DNA of 64,000 nt from Myxococcales bacterium (GTDB lineage Bacteria; Myxococcota_A; Polyangia; Nannocystales; Nannocystaceae). Positions 26,561 through 35,012 of this stretch are shown piece after piece. Made by a program: the position numbers and the translations under genes. Below the pieces are notes generated by a model, which saw nothing but the letters and a program-made list of their open reading frames with translations, was not told the origin of the DNA and made no database searches. The stretch spans positions 124,001 through 188,000 of the forward strand of contig JACKDW010000016.1 in the NCBI GenBank assembly GCA_020633295.1. Direction: 5' to 3'. The number at the start of each line of letters is the position of its first letter. The stretch's first letter is position 1.

Positions 26561-28027
26561 CTACCCCTGCGGGTTGGCGACGTTGCCCAGCGCCCAGCCG
26601 GTCATGTCCGAGTACGTGTACGGCCCCTGCAGGCCGCCGACCCAGTTGACCTCCTGCGTCTCGGGCTCGTAGACGAACGCGCCGCCGCCGGACTTGGACT
26701 GGTCGACCATCCACACCGTGCCGTTGTAGTCGACGCTCGCGCCGGTCGGCGTGGCCACGCCGGGCAGGACCGCAGCGTCGAGCGCCTCGATCAGCGTGGC
26801 CGAGTCGGTGTCGACCCGCAGCAGCGCGCTGGTCGAGAGCCCCGCGATCCACAGGTGGCCGCTCTGATCCTCCATCATCCCGCGGCTCAGGCCCGAGTAG
26901 CCCGCCATGTTCGCGGCCGTCCAGGTCTGCGTCTCGGGGTCGTAGCGCTGCAGGATCCCCGACCAGCCGCCGACCCACGAGCGCCCCTGGCTGTCGACCG
27001 TGAACCCGTAGGCGCTCGGGTTCGGCAGCGGGATGGTCTCGTAGGACAGGTCTTCGAAGCGCACGTGGACCAGCGGGCCCGCCGAGTAGGTCACGCCCCA
27101 GAAGTCGTTGACCGGGTCGACCGCGCCGCCGTAGATCCCGAGCCCGCCGTTGGCCCCGGGCACCAGCACCTGGCCCTCGATCTCGCCCGTGTCGCCGTCG
27201 AGCAGGTAGACGTACGCGTCTGCGCCGGTCGGCGCCGACGTCCAGACCTTCGCGTTGATGTACTGCGCGTTGCAGCCCTCGCCGACCTTCTCGCCCGACG
27301 TCCAGGCCGCCGGGCGCGACGCGGCCGGCAGCGGCGTGGTCCACAGGATGCACTCCTCCGCCGCGTAGCCGAGCAGGTCGTTCGGGCCGGTCGAGGTGTC
27401 GATCACGCCGTTGTTGTTCTTGTCGACGCAGCGCTCCTCGCTCGCGGCGATCTTGGTGATCCCGCCGGCGCGGTTGACCACCGCGACGTCGCCCTGGAGG
27501 TTCACCGAGGTCCGCGACGGATCGCCGGCCTGGCCCGCGTCGGTGTAGTAGCGGCCCAGCTCGACCATCGTCTCGGTGTCGATCTTCGACACCGTCCCTT
27601 GCGGCGAATTCGAGATCCAGATGTTCGAGAACACGAGGTCGTCGTCGCCTCCGTCGCCGCAGCCCCCGTCGCCCCCGTCGGGCAGCGCGCCGAGATCGAA
27701 CTTGGTCTGATCGCTCGGGCTGGTCGTGCCGGGATCGTCGGTGCTCGCGGCGCTCGACGTGGTGCTGGTGCTCGCGCCCGCCGAGTCACCCGTCGTCACG
27801 CCGCTCGCTCCGCCCGTGGTGCCGGCGGTCGTGCCCGCGCTCGTCGCCGCGCTCGTCTCGACGTCGCTCGTGCCGCTGTCTGAGGCCGTCGCGCCGGTCT
27901 CGCCCTCGCTGTCGCCGCAGGCGATCACGAGCAGCGACGCCCCTACCATCGCCCGGGCCCAGCGCGCGCCCCCGCCGTCTCGGACGTCTTGATCATCGAT
28001 TAATCCACGCATCAGGTCGTCGATCAT
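26561..28027 (-). CDS. Beta-propeller lipoprotein
   Basis: About 488 residues from ATG 28027 (ATG 28012 also fits). A signal peptide with lipobox ('MVGASLLVIACGDS') and a long Ser/Thr/Ala/Gly linker precede repeated blades such as 'YGFTVDSQGRSWVGGWSGIL', 'DQSGHLWIAGLS' and 'VDYNGTVWMVDQ'. This is the pattern of Vgb/SMP-30-like propellers. A short Asp/Gly-rich stretch ('DGGDGGCGDGGDDD') joins linker and propeller. Probably a surface-exposed binding domain; ligand unknown. Confidence 0.85.
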   Translation of the reverse strand: MIDDLMRGLIDDQDVRDGGGARWARAMVGASLLVIACGDSEGETGATASDSGTSDVETSAATSAGTTAGTTGGASGVTTGDSAGASTSTTSSAASTDDPGTTSPSDQTKFDLGALPDGGDGGCGDGGDDDLVFSNIWISNSPQGTVSKIDTETMVELGRYYTDAGQAGDPSRTSVNLQGDVAVVNRAGGITKIAASEERCVDKNNNGVIDTSTGPNDLLGYAAEECILWTTPLPAASRPAAWTSGEKVGEGCNAQYINAKVWTSAPTGADAYVYLLDGDTGEIEGQVLVPGANGGLGIYGGAVDPVNDFWGVTYSAGPLVHVRFEDLSYETIPLPNPSAYGFTVDSQGRSWVGGWSGILQRYDPETQTWTAANMAGYSGLSRGMMEDQSGHLWIAGLSTSALLRVDTDSATLIEALDAAVLPGVATPTGASVDYNGTVWMVDQSKSGGGAFVYEPETQEVNWVGGLQGPYTYSDMTGWALGNVANPQG

Positions 28028-28297
28028 ACACACAGTCGCGCTGGTGTGCAGACAACCAGTGCACAGCCAAGCTCTCAGCGCACAGCCGACCGCTGGGCGG
28101 GCGACGATCCGCCGCCGCGAGCCGTCGACGCGCGTAGACGGGCTGCGTGAGGGTCTACGGGCCTCGACGCGCGCGCCGGGCCTGCGGCCGTGTTTCGCGC
28201 GAGAGCAGTGAGCGCCATCACTTCACCAGCCGCGCGCGCGAGAGACGAGATCAGCGCGGCGCCGCGCGTGCGCGGCATTTCCTGGCAAGATAACGCC

Positions 28298-30307
28298 ATG
28301 AACGACACGCCCGAGCGCGGTCACCCTCGCGGTCTCTACCGCCTGTTCTTCACCGAGATGTGGGAGCGCCTGGCGTTCTACACGATGCTCAACGTCCTGC
28401 TGCTCTACGTGACGGACACGGAGCGCGGCGGGCTCGGGCTCTCGGCGGGCGACGGCAACGAGATCTACGGGCTCTACCTCGCGTTCGTGTACTTCACCCC
28501 GTTCCCGGGCGGGATGATCGCCGACCGCTTCATCGGCTACCGCCTCGCGGTGCTGATCGGCGGCCTGCTGATGTCCTCGGGCCTGCTGCTGATGTCGATC
28601 GCCGGCACCAGCTTCTTCATGCTCGGCCTCATCCTGCTCGTGCTGGGCAACGGCTTCTTCAAGCCGAACATCTCGGTGATGGTCGGCAACCTGTACCAGA
28701 AGGGCGACCCGCGGCGCGACGCCGGCTTCAACATCTTCTACATGGGCATCAACATCGGGGCGTTCATCGCCTCGTTCCTGTCCTCGGCGGTGCGCAACCA
28801 GGCGGGCTGGCTGTGGACCTTCCGCGTCGCCGGCATCGGCCTGCTGATCGGCGTCACGATCCTGCTGTTTAGCTGGCGCGTGCTCGCCAAGGCGGACCGC
28901 AAGCCCGAGGTCGACCCCGACGACATGGGCCTCGCCGAGATCGCGCGCAGGATCTTCCTGCCCTCGCTGGTCGCCGGCGTGCTCGGGGCGGTCGCGATGA
29001 AGTACGCCTGGCCCGGCGGCCCGGTGCGCCCCGCGGTCGCGGGCTTCCTCGCCGGCATGATCCCGGTGGTGCTGTTCTTCCGCAACCTCGTCACGCGCGC
29101 CAAGCCCGAGGAGAAGCCTGGCCTGATGACCCTGTTCCCGGTGTACCTCGCCGGCGGCACGTTCTTCATGGTCCTGCACCTCAACGGCAGCGCGATGACG
29201 CAGTGGGCGCGCGACTCGACGGACCGCCGCGTCGACATCATCCCGCTGAGCTACACGATCTCGCTGCGGCCCGTGCTCGACTTCGAGATCCCGATCAACT
29301 TCGAGCAGGAGGCGCTGCCGCGCTACTACCTCAACGCCGGCGAGGACACCCCGCGACCGGACCCGCGCAGCCTGACCGTCGCCAGCGACGACGCGCACGC
29401 GCGCATGTACGGGCAGCAGCGCCTCAACGAGGAGGCGGTCGCGGCGATCCTCGCGGCCGCGCACGGCGAGCTGACCGCGCGCGAGTTCGCGGTCGACGCC
29501 AACACCGCCGAGCTCAGCGAGGTCGACCAGGCCCTCTACGCGCGCTCGGCCAGCGTCTACGAGCAGGTCACGATCGAGGAGGAGACCGACAGCCACGGGC
29601 ACACGCAGCTCACCGTCAAGGTCGAGGACGGCGCCAAGCCGACGCGGCGCGTCGCGTTCGTGCGCGACGTCGAGGGCCACGGCTCGATCGGCGCCTACGT
29701 CGTCGACGCCGAGACCCACGCGCAGCTCTACGACGGCTACCAGCAGACCTTCGGGCACGCGCCCGAGACGCTGCCGCCGGGCCAGTACCTCAAGGTCGCC
29801 AACCCCGAGCTGTACCAGTCGCTCAACGCGCTGTTCGTCGTCGGCCTGACCCCGCTGCTGGTCCTGTTCTTCGCGCGCCTGAGCAAGCTCGGCTACGCCG
29901 TCTCGACGGCCCGTAAGATCTTCTTCGGCATGAGCCTGACGACGCTGTCGCTGATCCTCATGGCGGTCGCCGGGCTGTTCACCGCCGGCGGCGCCGCCAA
30001 GGTCTCGGGCCTGTGGCTCGTCGGCTTCTACATGGTCATCACGCTCGGCGAGCTGATGCTCTCGCCCATGGGCCTCTCGCTGGTGACCAAGCTCGCGCCC
30101 AAGCGCCTCGTCGGCCTCGCCATGGGCGGGTGGTTCTTGGCGACGGCGTTCGGCAACAACTTCTCGGGCTTCTTCGGCGGCATCCAGGGCTCGATGTCCC
30201 CGGTGAGCTTCTTCCTCGTGCTCGCCTGCCTCGCGGGCGCCGTCGCGGTGTTCATCCGCGTGCTGCTGCCGCGGCTCGACGAGGTCATCAAGCGCTACGG
30301 CGGGTGA
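28298..30307 (+). CDS. POT/PTR2-family peptide MFS transporter
   Basis: 669 residues from ATG 28298. The family signatures 'LFFTEMWERLAFYTMLNVLL' (TM1, ExxER region) and 'GNGFFKPNISVMVGNLY' with 'FYMGINIGAF' (PTR2 motifs) are clear; such proteins import di- or tripeptides with protons. Bacterial members are usually near 500 residues. The extra length is a hydrophilic insertion at about residues 305-500, between a helix ending 'FFMVLHLNGSA' and one starting 'LYQSLNALFVVGL'. The last 31 bases of the gene are duplicated downstream (30393-30423). Confidence 0.93.
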   Translation: MNDTPERGHPRGLYRLFFTEMWERLAFYTMLNVLLLYVTDTERGGLGLSAGDGNEIYGLYLAFVYFTPFPGGMIADRFIGYRLAVLIGGLLMSSGLLLMSIAGTSFFMLGLILLVLGNGFFKPNISVMVGNLYQKGDPRRDAGFNIFYMGINIGAFIASFLSSAVRNQAGWLWTFRVAGIGLLIGVTILLFSWRVLAKADRKPEVDPDDMGLAEIARRIFLPSLVAGVLGAVAMKYAWPGGPVRPAVAGFLAGMIPVVLFFRNLVTRAKPEEKPGLMTLFPVYLAGGTFFMVLHLNGSAMTQWARDSTDRRVDIIPLSYTISLRPVLDFEIPINFEQEALPRYYLNAGEDTPRPDPRSLTVASDDAHARMYGQQRLNEEAVAAILAAAHGELTAREFAVDANTAELSEVDQALYARSASVYEQVTIEEETDSHGHTQLTVKVEDGAKPTRRVAFVRDVEGHGSIGAYVVDAETHAQLYDGYQQTFGHAPETLPPGQYLKVANPELYQSLNALFVVGLTPLLVLFFARLSKLGYAVSTARKIFFGMSLTTLSLILMAVAGLFTAGGAAKVSGLWLVGFYMVITLGELMLSPMGLSLVTKLAPKRLVGLAMGGWFLATAFGNNFSGFFGGIQGSMSPVSFFLVLACLAGAVAVFIRVLLPRLDEVIKRYGG

Positions 30308-30423
30308 CCCCGCGCTCGTGCGCGGGCGCCCCGCCCGTCTGCCGAAGGCGCGCTCGGATCACGAGCGCGCCTTCGGCGTACGAGCGAGCGCGTCGACGAG
30401 GTCATCAAGCGCCACGGCGGATG
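30276..30423. repeat. 31-bp direct repeat flanking a hairpin
   Basis: Bases 30276-30306, the end of the transporter gene (TCGACGAGGTCATCAAGCGC onward), recur at 30393-30423 with 29 of 31 identical. The copies differ at T/C in the Tyr codon and G/A near the stop. The space between them holds a perfect 16-bp hairpin. The second copy lies outside any gene I can support. Confidence 0.85.
30341..30377 (+). terminator. Strong hairpin after the POT transporter gene
   Basis: GCCGAAGGCGCGCTCG (30341-30356) and its exact complement (30362-30377) form a 16-bp stem with a five-base GATCA loop, 34 bases after the transporter stop. There is no U-run, so it may act as a transcript end or RNA-stabilising structure instead of a classical intrinsic terminator. 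Confidence 0.55.
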
Positions 30424-30799
30424 CGCGCGGTCCGAAAGCTGCTGCGGTTCTCACCGCTGGTCGAGCACCCGGCGCGCCGACGATGGGTCTATGCTGCTCG
30501 CTCACACGGTTTTTTCCCAAGCACGCCGTGCGATGCCAAGTGCTCAACGAGCACGAGCTGCTGACCCTCGAGACGAACACACGCACCTTCATCAAGAGCC
30601 AGGAGGGCCCAGGCGATATCTCGCAGCGCGCGGCCGCGTCACCGTGCCCCGCGAATGCACGTCCTTGTCCTCGTAGTCCACCGACTTCTCCTGCGCGGCC
30701 TCGGGGCCGTCGGCATCCGACGAGTTCGCTGCGAGATAGCTCAGGATACGAAGCGACGAGCGCCGCGCCACGAGTCGCGGTAGCCGGTTTCGCGGGGAG

Positions 30800-30958
30800 T
30801 GTCCGAGCGGCAAGAAGCTGCTGCTCGTGTCCGAGCGGCAAGAAGGCGCCAGTGGCAGCAAGCTGCCGCTCACTCTCGACCGGCAGATTGTTGCCGCTCG
30901 CACTCGACCGGTAGTCCGGCGCCAGTGGCAGCAAGCTGCCGCTCAACTTCGACCGGCA
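30800..30958. repeat. Interspersed direct repeats
   Basis: TGTCCGAGCGGCAAGAAG occurs at 30800-30817 and 30828-30845, period 28. A 28-base block beginning GGCGCCAGTGGCAGCAAG lies at 30845-30872 and again exactly at 30918-30945; similarity continues for about 13 more bases (CGACCGGCA). Confidence 0.8.
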
Positions 30959-30984
30959 ACTCCGTCGCTCCATCGCGCAAATCC

Positions 30985-31169
30985 GTGCTCCACCGCCGCC
31001 GCCCCGCGCTCCACCGCCGCCGCCCCGTGCACCGCCACCGGTCCGCGCTCCATCGCCGCCGGTCCGTGCTCCACCGCCGCCGGTCCGTGCTCCACCGCCG
31101 CCGCCGTGCTCCACCTCCACCGGTCCGCGCTCCGCCGCCGCCGGTCCTGCTCCACCGCCGCCGGTCCGT
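30985..31169. repeat. 21-bp tandem repeat array
   Basis: About nine degenerate units with consensus GTGCTCCACCGCCGCCGGTC plus C (21 bases); a few units are 18-20 bases. Because the period is a multiple of three, every frame translates as heptapeptide repeats (for example 'GPAAVEH' on the minus strand), which explains the long open frames here. I take it as a non-coding minisatellite. Confidence 0.8.
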
Positions 31170-31239
31170 TCGCCAGCCTGTGGCCAAATCCTGGCCAGTT
31201 GCGGCGACCCGGCGTTCTCGGATAATCACGTAGTCGTCC

Positions 31240-32190
31240 ATGCCATCGCTTCACGCGCATAGGGCCGTCGCGCTCGTCGCCATCGTGTGCATGCTCGGTT
31301 GTCCGCAGGGACCGGAGGAAACGACGGTCGATTCCGCGACCAGCGACCCCGACGAGAGTTCGAGCAGCTCGTCGACCGGCGCGGACGCGACCACCGACGA
31401 CACCACCGGCGCCACGGCCGGCACTGCCGGATCGGAGTCCGAGAGCGAGAGCGGCGCGACGACGAGCAGCTCGACGTCGAGCACCACCGCAGAGACCACA
31501 GCCGGTCAGGGGGTCTGCGGCGACGGCGAGGTCCAGGGCGACGAGGAGTGCGACGACGGCAACGACAACGACCTCGACGCGTGCCTGAGTTCGTGCGTGC
31601 TCGCGGGCTGCGGCGACGGCATCCTCCACGACAACTTCGGCGAGGAGTGCGACGACGGCAACGACGTCGAGGACGACGGTTGCAACTCGCAGTGCGCTCG
31701 CGATCGCTACGTGTTCCTGACTAGCACCGCGACCGGCGGCTCATTCGGGGCCGTGAGCGGCGCGAACTCCCACTGCAAATCGCTCGCTCAAGACGCCGGG
31801 CTCCCGAACCCGCTCACCTACCGCGCGTGGATGAGCGATGACATCCACAGCCCGGACGAGTGGTTCCTCAAATCCAAGGGGCGCTACCTGCTGACGAACG
31901 GGACGGTTGTTGCCGATGACTGGGACGACCTGACCGACGGGACGATCCAGAACCCGATCGACGTGGACGAAAATGGTGTTGATGTCGGTTCGGGCGCGGT
32001 CTGGACCAACACCACGCCCCAGGGTCTCAAGCACCCCGAGTCCGCCGACTGTCTGGGGTGGACGACCGACGAGTTCCCGATCAAAGGCCGCCTTGGGTAC
32101 GCATCGCGGGTCGACGAAGAGTGGACCGACGCGGTGGACAACCCGGAACTCTGCGCCGGAATCGGTCACTTCTATTGTTTTGAAAATTGA
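31240..32190 (+). CDS. Lipoprotein with DUF4215 Cys repeats and DUF1554-like domain
   Basis: 316 residues. Lipobox 'VALVAIVCMLGCPQ', a Ser/Thr/Asp/Glu linker to about residue 90, then two myxococcal Cys repeats: 'CGDGEVQGDEECDDGN' and 'CGDGILHDNFGEECDDGN'. The C-terminal domain 'RYVFLTSTATGGSFGAVSGA' with 'THC'-like 'NSHCKSLAQDAGL' and 'YRAWMSDD' matches the DUF1554 pattern (FvTS..~tGn.gG..GAd..C...A..aGL). The following gene is a paralogue. Base composition is less GC-rich than in flanking genes. Confidence 0.85.
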   Translation: MPSLHAHRAVALVAIVCMLGCPQGPEETTVDSATSDPDESSSSSSTGADATTDDTTGATAGTAGSESESESGATTSSSTSSTTAETTAGQGVCGDGEVQGDEECDDGNDNDLDACLSSCVLAGCGDGILHDNFGEECDDGNDVEDDGCNSQCARDRYVFLTSTATGGSFGAVSGANSHCKSLAQDAGLPNPLTYRAWMSDDIHSPDEWFLKSKGRYLLTNGTVVADDWDDLTDGTIQNPIDVDENGVDVGSGAVWTNTTPQGLKHPESADCLGWTTDEFPIKGRLGYASRVDEEWTDAVDNPELCAGIGHFYCFEN

Positions 32191-32235
32191 GCACAGCGCC
32201 GACGTCGGCGTGAACATCGTTGGAGGAGTCGTTTC

Positions 32236-33411
32236 ATGCGAGTTCGCTCAAGAGTCGTCATTTCGCCGTTATTCCTCGCCGGGCTCTTGTCCTGCGTGGG
32301 CGCGACCGAGACGCCCGCCACGTCAGAGGCTCCCGACGAAGATGACGGGACGAGCACATCCGGCACAACCGACGACTCGAACTCAGCGTCCTCATCATCA
32401 ACGACGACCCCGACGACCGATTCAACCACGGGCCCGGAAGCGTCGACAGCTACGAGCTCGACAGGCGATGAAACGATAGGCAGCTCGACAAGCGGAACGG
32501 CGCTCGAGTGCGGGGACGGCGTGGTCGACCCCGAGACCGAAGAGTGCGACGACGGCCCCGAGAATTCCGATCACGGCGCCTGTACAGGACAGTGCGTGCT
32601 CAACGTCTGCGGCGACGGCCTCCTGCACGACGGGGTTGAGGAGTGCGACCTCGGCCCGGCGAACAACGACGGGGCGCAGTGCGGCGGCTGCATGAGCGAG
32701 ACCTGCACGCTCGGACCGCATTGCGGCGACGGACACGTCGATGTCGCCTGCGGCGAACTCTGCGACGGCGGCGACACCCCCGATGGCCTCTCGTGCTCTC
32801 CAACGTGCCGCTTCGAAGGCGCGAAGCTGGTCTTCATTACCCCGGGGTACTACGGCGCCGATCTCACATCCTACACGGAACGCCCGGTCCACGACGGCAT
32901 CGACGCGGCCGATTGGATCTGTCACGACTTGGCCGACGCCGCGGGCTTGATCGTTCCACCGGGCGAGAACGACGAACCGATCGAGCCGAGGTTTCGTGCG
33001 TGGATCGGTGGCGCTGGGAAGGACGAGAACGACGAGCCGATCGAGAACGAGGACGACTACAAGTCCGTCCTCAACCGGTTCAACACGACCCACAGCGGGC
33101 TCTACTTGACGCGAGACGGAACGACGATCGCCGAAGGTTGGAGTGGCCTCGTCTCGGGCGAGCTGCTCGCCCCGATCACGGCGACGAGCGAGCCAAACGA
33201 GTATCGGATCAACAAGCTCGTCTGGACGAACACGCGGCCGGATGGCTCGTTGAACCAGCCGTTCTTGAGCTGCTTCAACTGGACATTCATCGGCGGGCTC
33301 GAGGGCGCGATCGGTTTCAACGCGGACCCGAGCCTCTGGACGTTTATTCTCGGCGAAGACGGGCTCTGGTCCTGCGAGGCGAGCGCGCACCTGTACTGCG
33401 TGGAGCAGTAG
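32236..33411 (+). CDS. Paralogous DUF4215/DUF1554-like lipoprotein
   Basis: 391 residues from ATG 32236, with a strong GGAGGAG ribosome site. Lipobox 'PLFLAGLLSCVGA', Ser/Thr linker, then Cys repeats 'CGDGVVDPETEECDDGPENS', 'CGDGLLHDGVEECDLG' and 'CGDGHVDVACGELCDGGDTP'. The C-terminal domain ('ADWICHDLADAAGLI', 'RFRAWIGGAG', 'SAHLYCVEQ') corresponds to that of the gene 45 bases upstream ('IGHFYCFEN' end) but is more divergent. The pair probably arose by tandem duplication and may form a transcription unit. An integrase gene follows. Confidence 0.85.
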   Translation: MRVRSRVVISPLFLAGLLSCVGATETPATSEAPDEDDGTSTSGTTDDSNSASSSSTTTPTTDSTTGPEASTATSSTGDETIGSSTSGTALECGDGVVDPETEECDDGPENSDHGACTGQCVLNVCGDGLLHDGVEECDLGPANNDGAQCGGCMSETCTLGPHCGDGHVDVACGELCDGGDTPDGLSCSPTCRFEGAKLVFITPGYYGADLTSYTERPVHDGIDAADWICHDLADAAGLIVPPGENDEPIEPRFRAWIGGAGKDENDEPIENEDDYKSVLNRFNTTHSGLYLTRDGTTIAEGWSGLVSGELLAPITATSEPNEYRINKLVWTNTRPDGSLNQPFLSCFNWTFIGGLEGAIGFNADPSLWTFILGEDGLWSCEASAHLYCVEQ

Positions 33412-33590
33412 ACCGCCCCAGCCGACCGACCCGCGCCGCGAGATCGCTCCGCTACTCACCCGTCCGCTTCGAGCCCAAAGAACCGGCTCTAAAGGCCAGT
33501 TTGTGCTCTTGATCCTCTACGCGCGCTCGCGCGCGTGCGCTATTCTGTCCCTCGGACGATCGGCGTACTGCCACGCCAAGGAGACGAAGT

Positions 33591-34709
33591 ATGGCAGTCA
33601 ACGTTCGAGCGCGAACCCTCCCCAGCGGGGACAAACACTGGCAGGCCGACATCAGAGTGCGACTTCAGGACGGCACCCTTCACCGCGAGCGCGTCAAAGC
33701 GCCGGGCAGCACCCGGGCGCAGGCGCTTCGGTGGGCGCGTCAGCGTGAAGCTCACATCCTGCGTCACGGCCCCCAGGGAAAGGAAGCCCAACCTGAAACG
33801 CTTGCGCCGCGCGAGGTCCCGACCTTCGCCGAGTTCGTGCCCCGGTACATCCGGGATCACATCATGGCGAACCGGCTCAGCCCGACCACGCGACGCGACT
33901 ACGAGAACTCGATCAACCTTCACTTCATCCCTGTACTCGGGGACATCCGTCTCGATCGCATCGAGGCGCGCCACGTCCAGGCGCTCAAGCGGCGCAAGCT
34001 GGCCGCGACCACGACCAACAAGATGCTCAACCAGCTCAAGGCGATCCTGCGGACCGCCGAGCGCTGGAGGCTTGTCGAGGGCAAGCTGCCGACGATCACC
34101 GGCGTCAAGCAGCTCGACCAGCACCCGAAGTTTTACAATTTCGGGGAGTACCGGCGGCTGATCGCCGCGGCTACGAAGCTTAGCCCGGTCACCCTCGCGG
34201 GGGTCCGCCTGGGCGGCGACGCGGGCCTGCGGTGCGGCGAGATCATCGGCCTTCGCTGGCCCAATGTTCATCTCGATCGCGGCAAGCTGTACGTCTGCGA
34301 CAACCTGATCCGCGGCCATCGTGAGGACAAGGTCTGGATCATTCGCGGTCCCAAGGGCGGGCGCCCGCGCTGGGTTCCGCTGTCAGCTCCGCTGGCCAAG
34401 GCGCTGCGCCAGCTGCCGCGTCGCGGCGAGTTCGTGCTGATGAACGACGCGGGCACGCACCTCAAACCCAACGGGCTCACGAGGCGCTTGCGTAGCGCCC
34501 AGAAGCACGCCGGCCTCGCGCCGTGCGGTCCCCACATCCTGCGCCACTCGTTTTGCAGTCACCTCGTGCTGCGGGGCGTCCACGTGCGCACGATCCAGAA
34601 GCTCGCCGGTCACGCGAAGCTGGCGACGACCGAGGTCTACATGCACCTCGTGTCGGAGGTCGAAGAGGACGCCATCCGGCGCCTGCGTGACCCCGAGGAG
34701 GATGAGTAG
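33591..34709 (+). CDS. Tyrosine recombinase (phage-type integrase)
   Basis: 372 residues from ATG 33591 with an AAGGAG ribosome site eight bases upstream. The N-terminal arm-binding-like part ('RARTLPSGDKHWQADIRVRL') is followed by a SAM-like core-binding domain ('TFAEFVPRYIRDHI...' through 'LKRRKLAATTTNKMLNQLKA'). The catalytic set is complete: Arg 214 ('GLRCGEI'), Lys 255 ('GPKGGRPR'), His 315/Arg 318 ('HILRHSF'), His 341 ('LAGHAKL') and nucleophile Tyr 350 ('TTEVYMHL'). It should be active. No tRNA or obvious att repeat is adjacent; the neighbours of lower GC suggest a small integrated element. Confidence 0.95.
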   Translation: MAVNVRARTLPSGDKHWQADIRVRLQDGTLHRERVKAPGSTRAQALRWARQREAHILRHGPQGKEAQPETLAPREVPTFAEFVPRYIRDHIMANRLSPTTRRDYENSINLHFIPVLGDIRLDRIEARHVQALKRRKLAATTTNKMLNQLKAILRTAERWRLVEGKLPTITGVKQLDQHPKFYNFGEYRRLIAAATKLSPVTLAGVRLGGDAGLRCGEIIGLRWPNVHLDRGKLYVCDNLIRGHREDKVWIIRGPKGGRPRWVPLSAPLAKALRQLPRRGEFVLMNDAGTHLKPNGLTRRLRSAQKHAGLAPCGPHILRHSFCSHLVLRGVHVRTIQKLAGHAKLATTEVYMHLVSEVEEDAIRRLRDPEEDE

Positions 34710-35012
34710 GAGGCACATAACGGGCACATCGCTCACCCGCCTCTGAAAACCCGATTCTTTCTCTTAGCTTACGTTCCAACCATCGACTAGGCGCTGTACA
34801 CGACCCCACCGACGCGCGCAGGACCATGGGCCGACCGACCTTTTCGTCGCGGAGGGTCTCGTCCTGGGTCGACGCGCGTAGCGTCGCGTGGCGCCGCCGT
34901 GATCCGCCGCCTACACTACAGCGCGCGAGGGCGCGGGACGCGAGCGATGACGCGCGCTTGTTGCCTGGGCGTTGCCGGACGCGGACTCGCGACCACTACC
35001 GTACGGCTCGCC

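Larger units (their letters stand above)
30424..31239. other. Repeat-rich spacer without a supported gene
   Basis: About 815 bases between the transporter duplication and the first lipoprotein of the accessory block. All frames are open over long stretches because of GC-rich repeats, but none looks like a protein throughout. A short readable piece from ATG 30484 ('MGLCCSLTRFFPKHAVRCQV', then 'NEHELLTLETNTRTFIKSQE') could be a gene remnant. Two repeat groups are listed separately. TGGCCA occurs twice at 31181-31197, a possible operator for the 31240 gene. Confidence 0.5.

Noticed and set aside
30800..31169. Repeat cluster considered as CRISPR or as a coding repeat protein.
   Set aside because: Units are contiguous without spacers, vary in length, and all frames are equally open; no start site or codon bias supports a protein.
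33509..33546. TTGATC and TATTCT before the integrase gene as a sigma-70 promoter.
   Set aside because: The spacing is 26 bases, too long for a normal -35/-10 pair.
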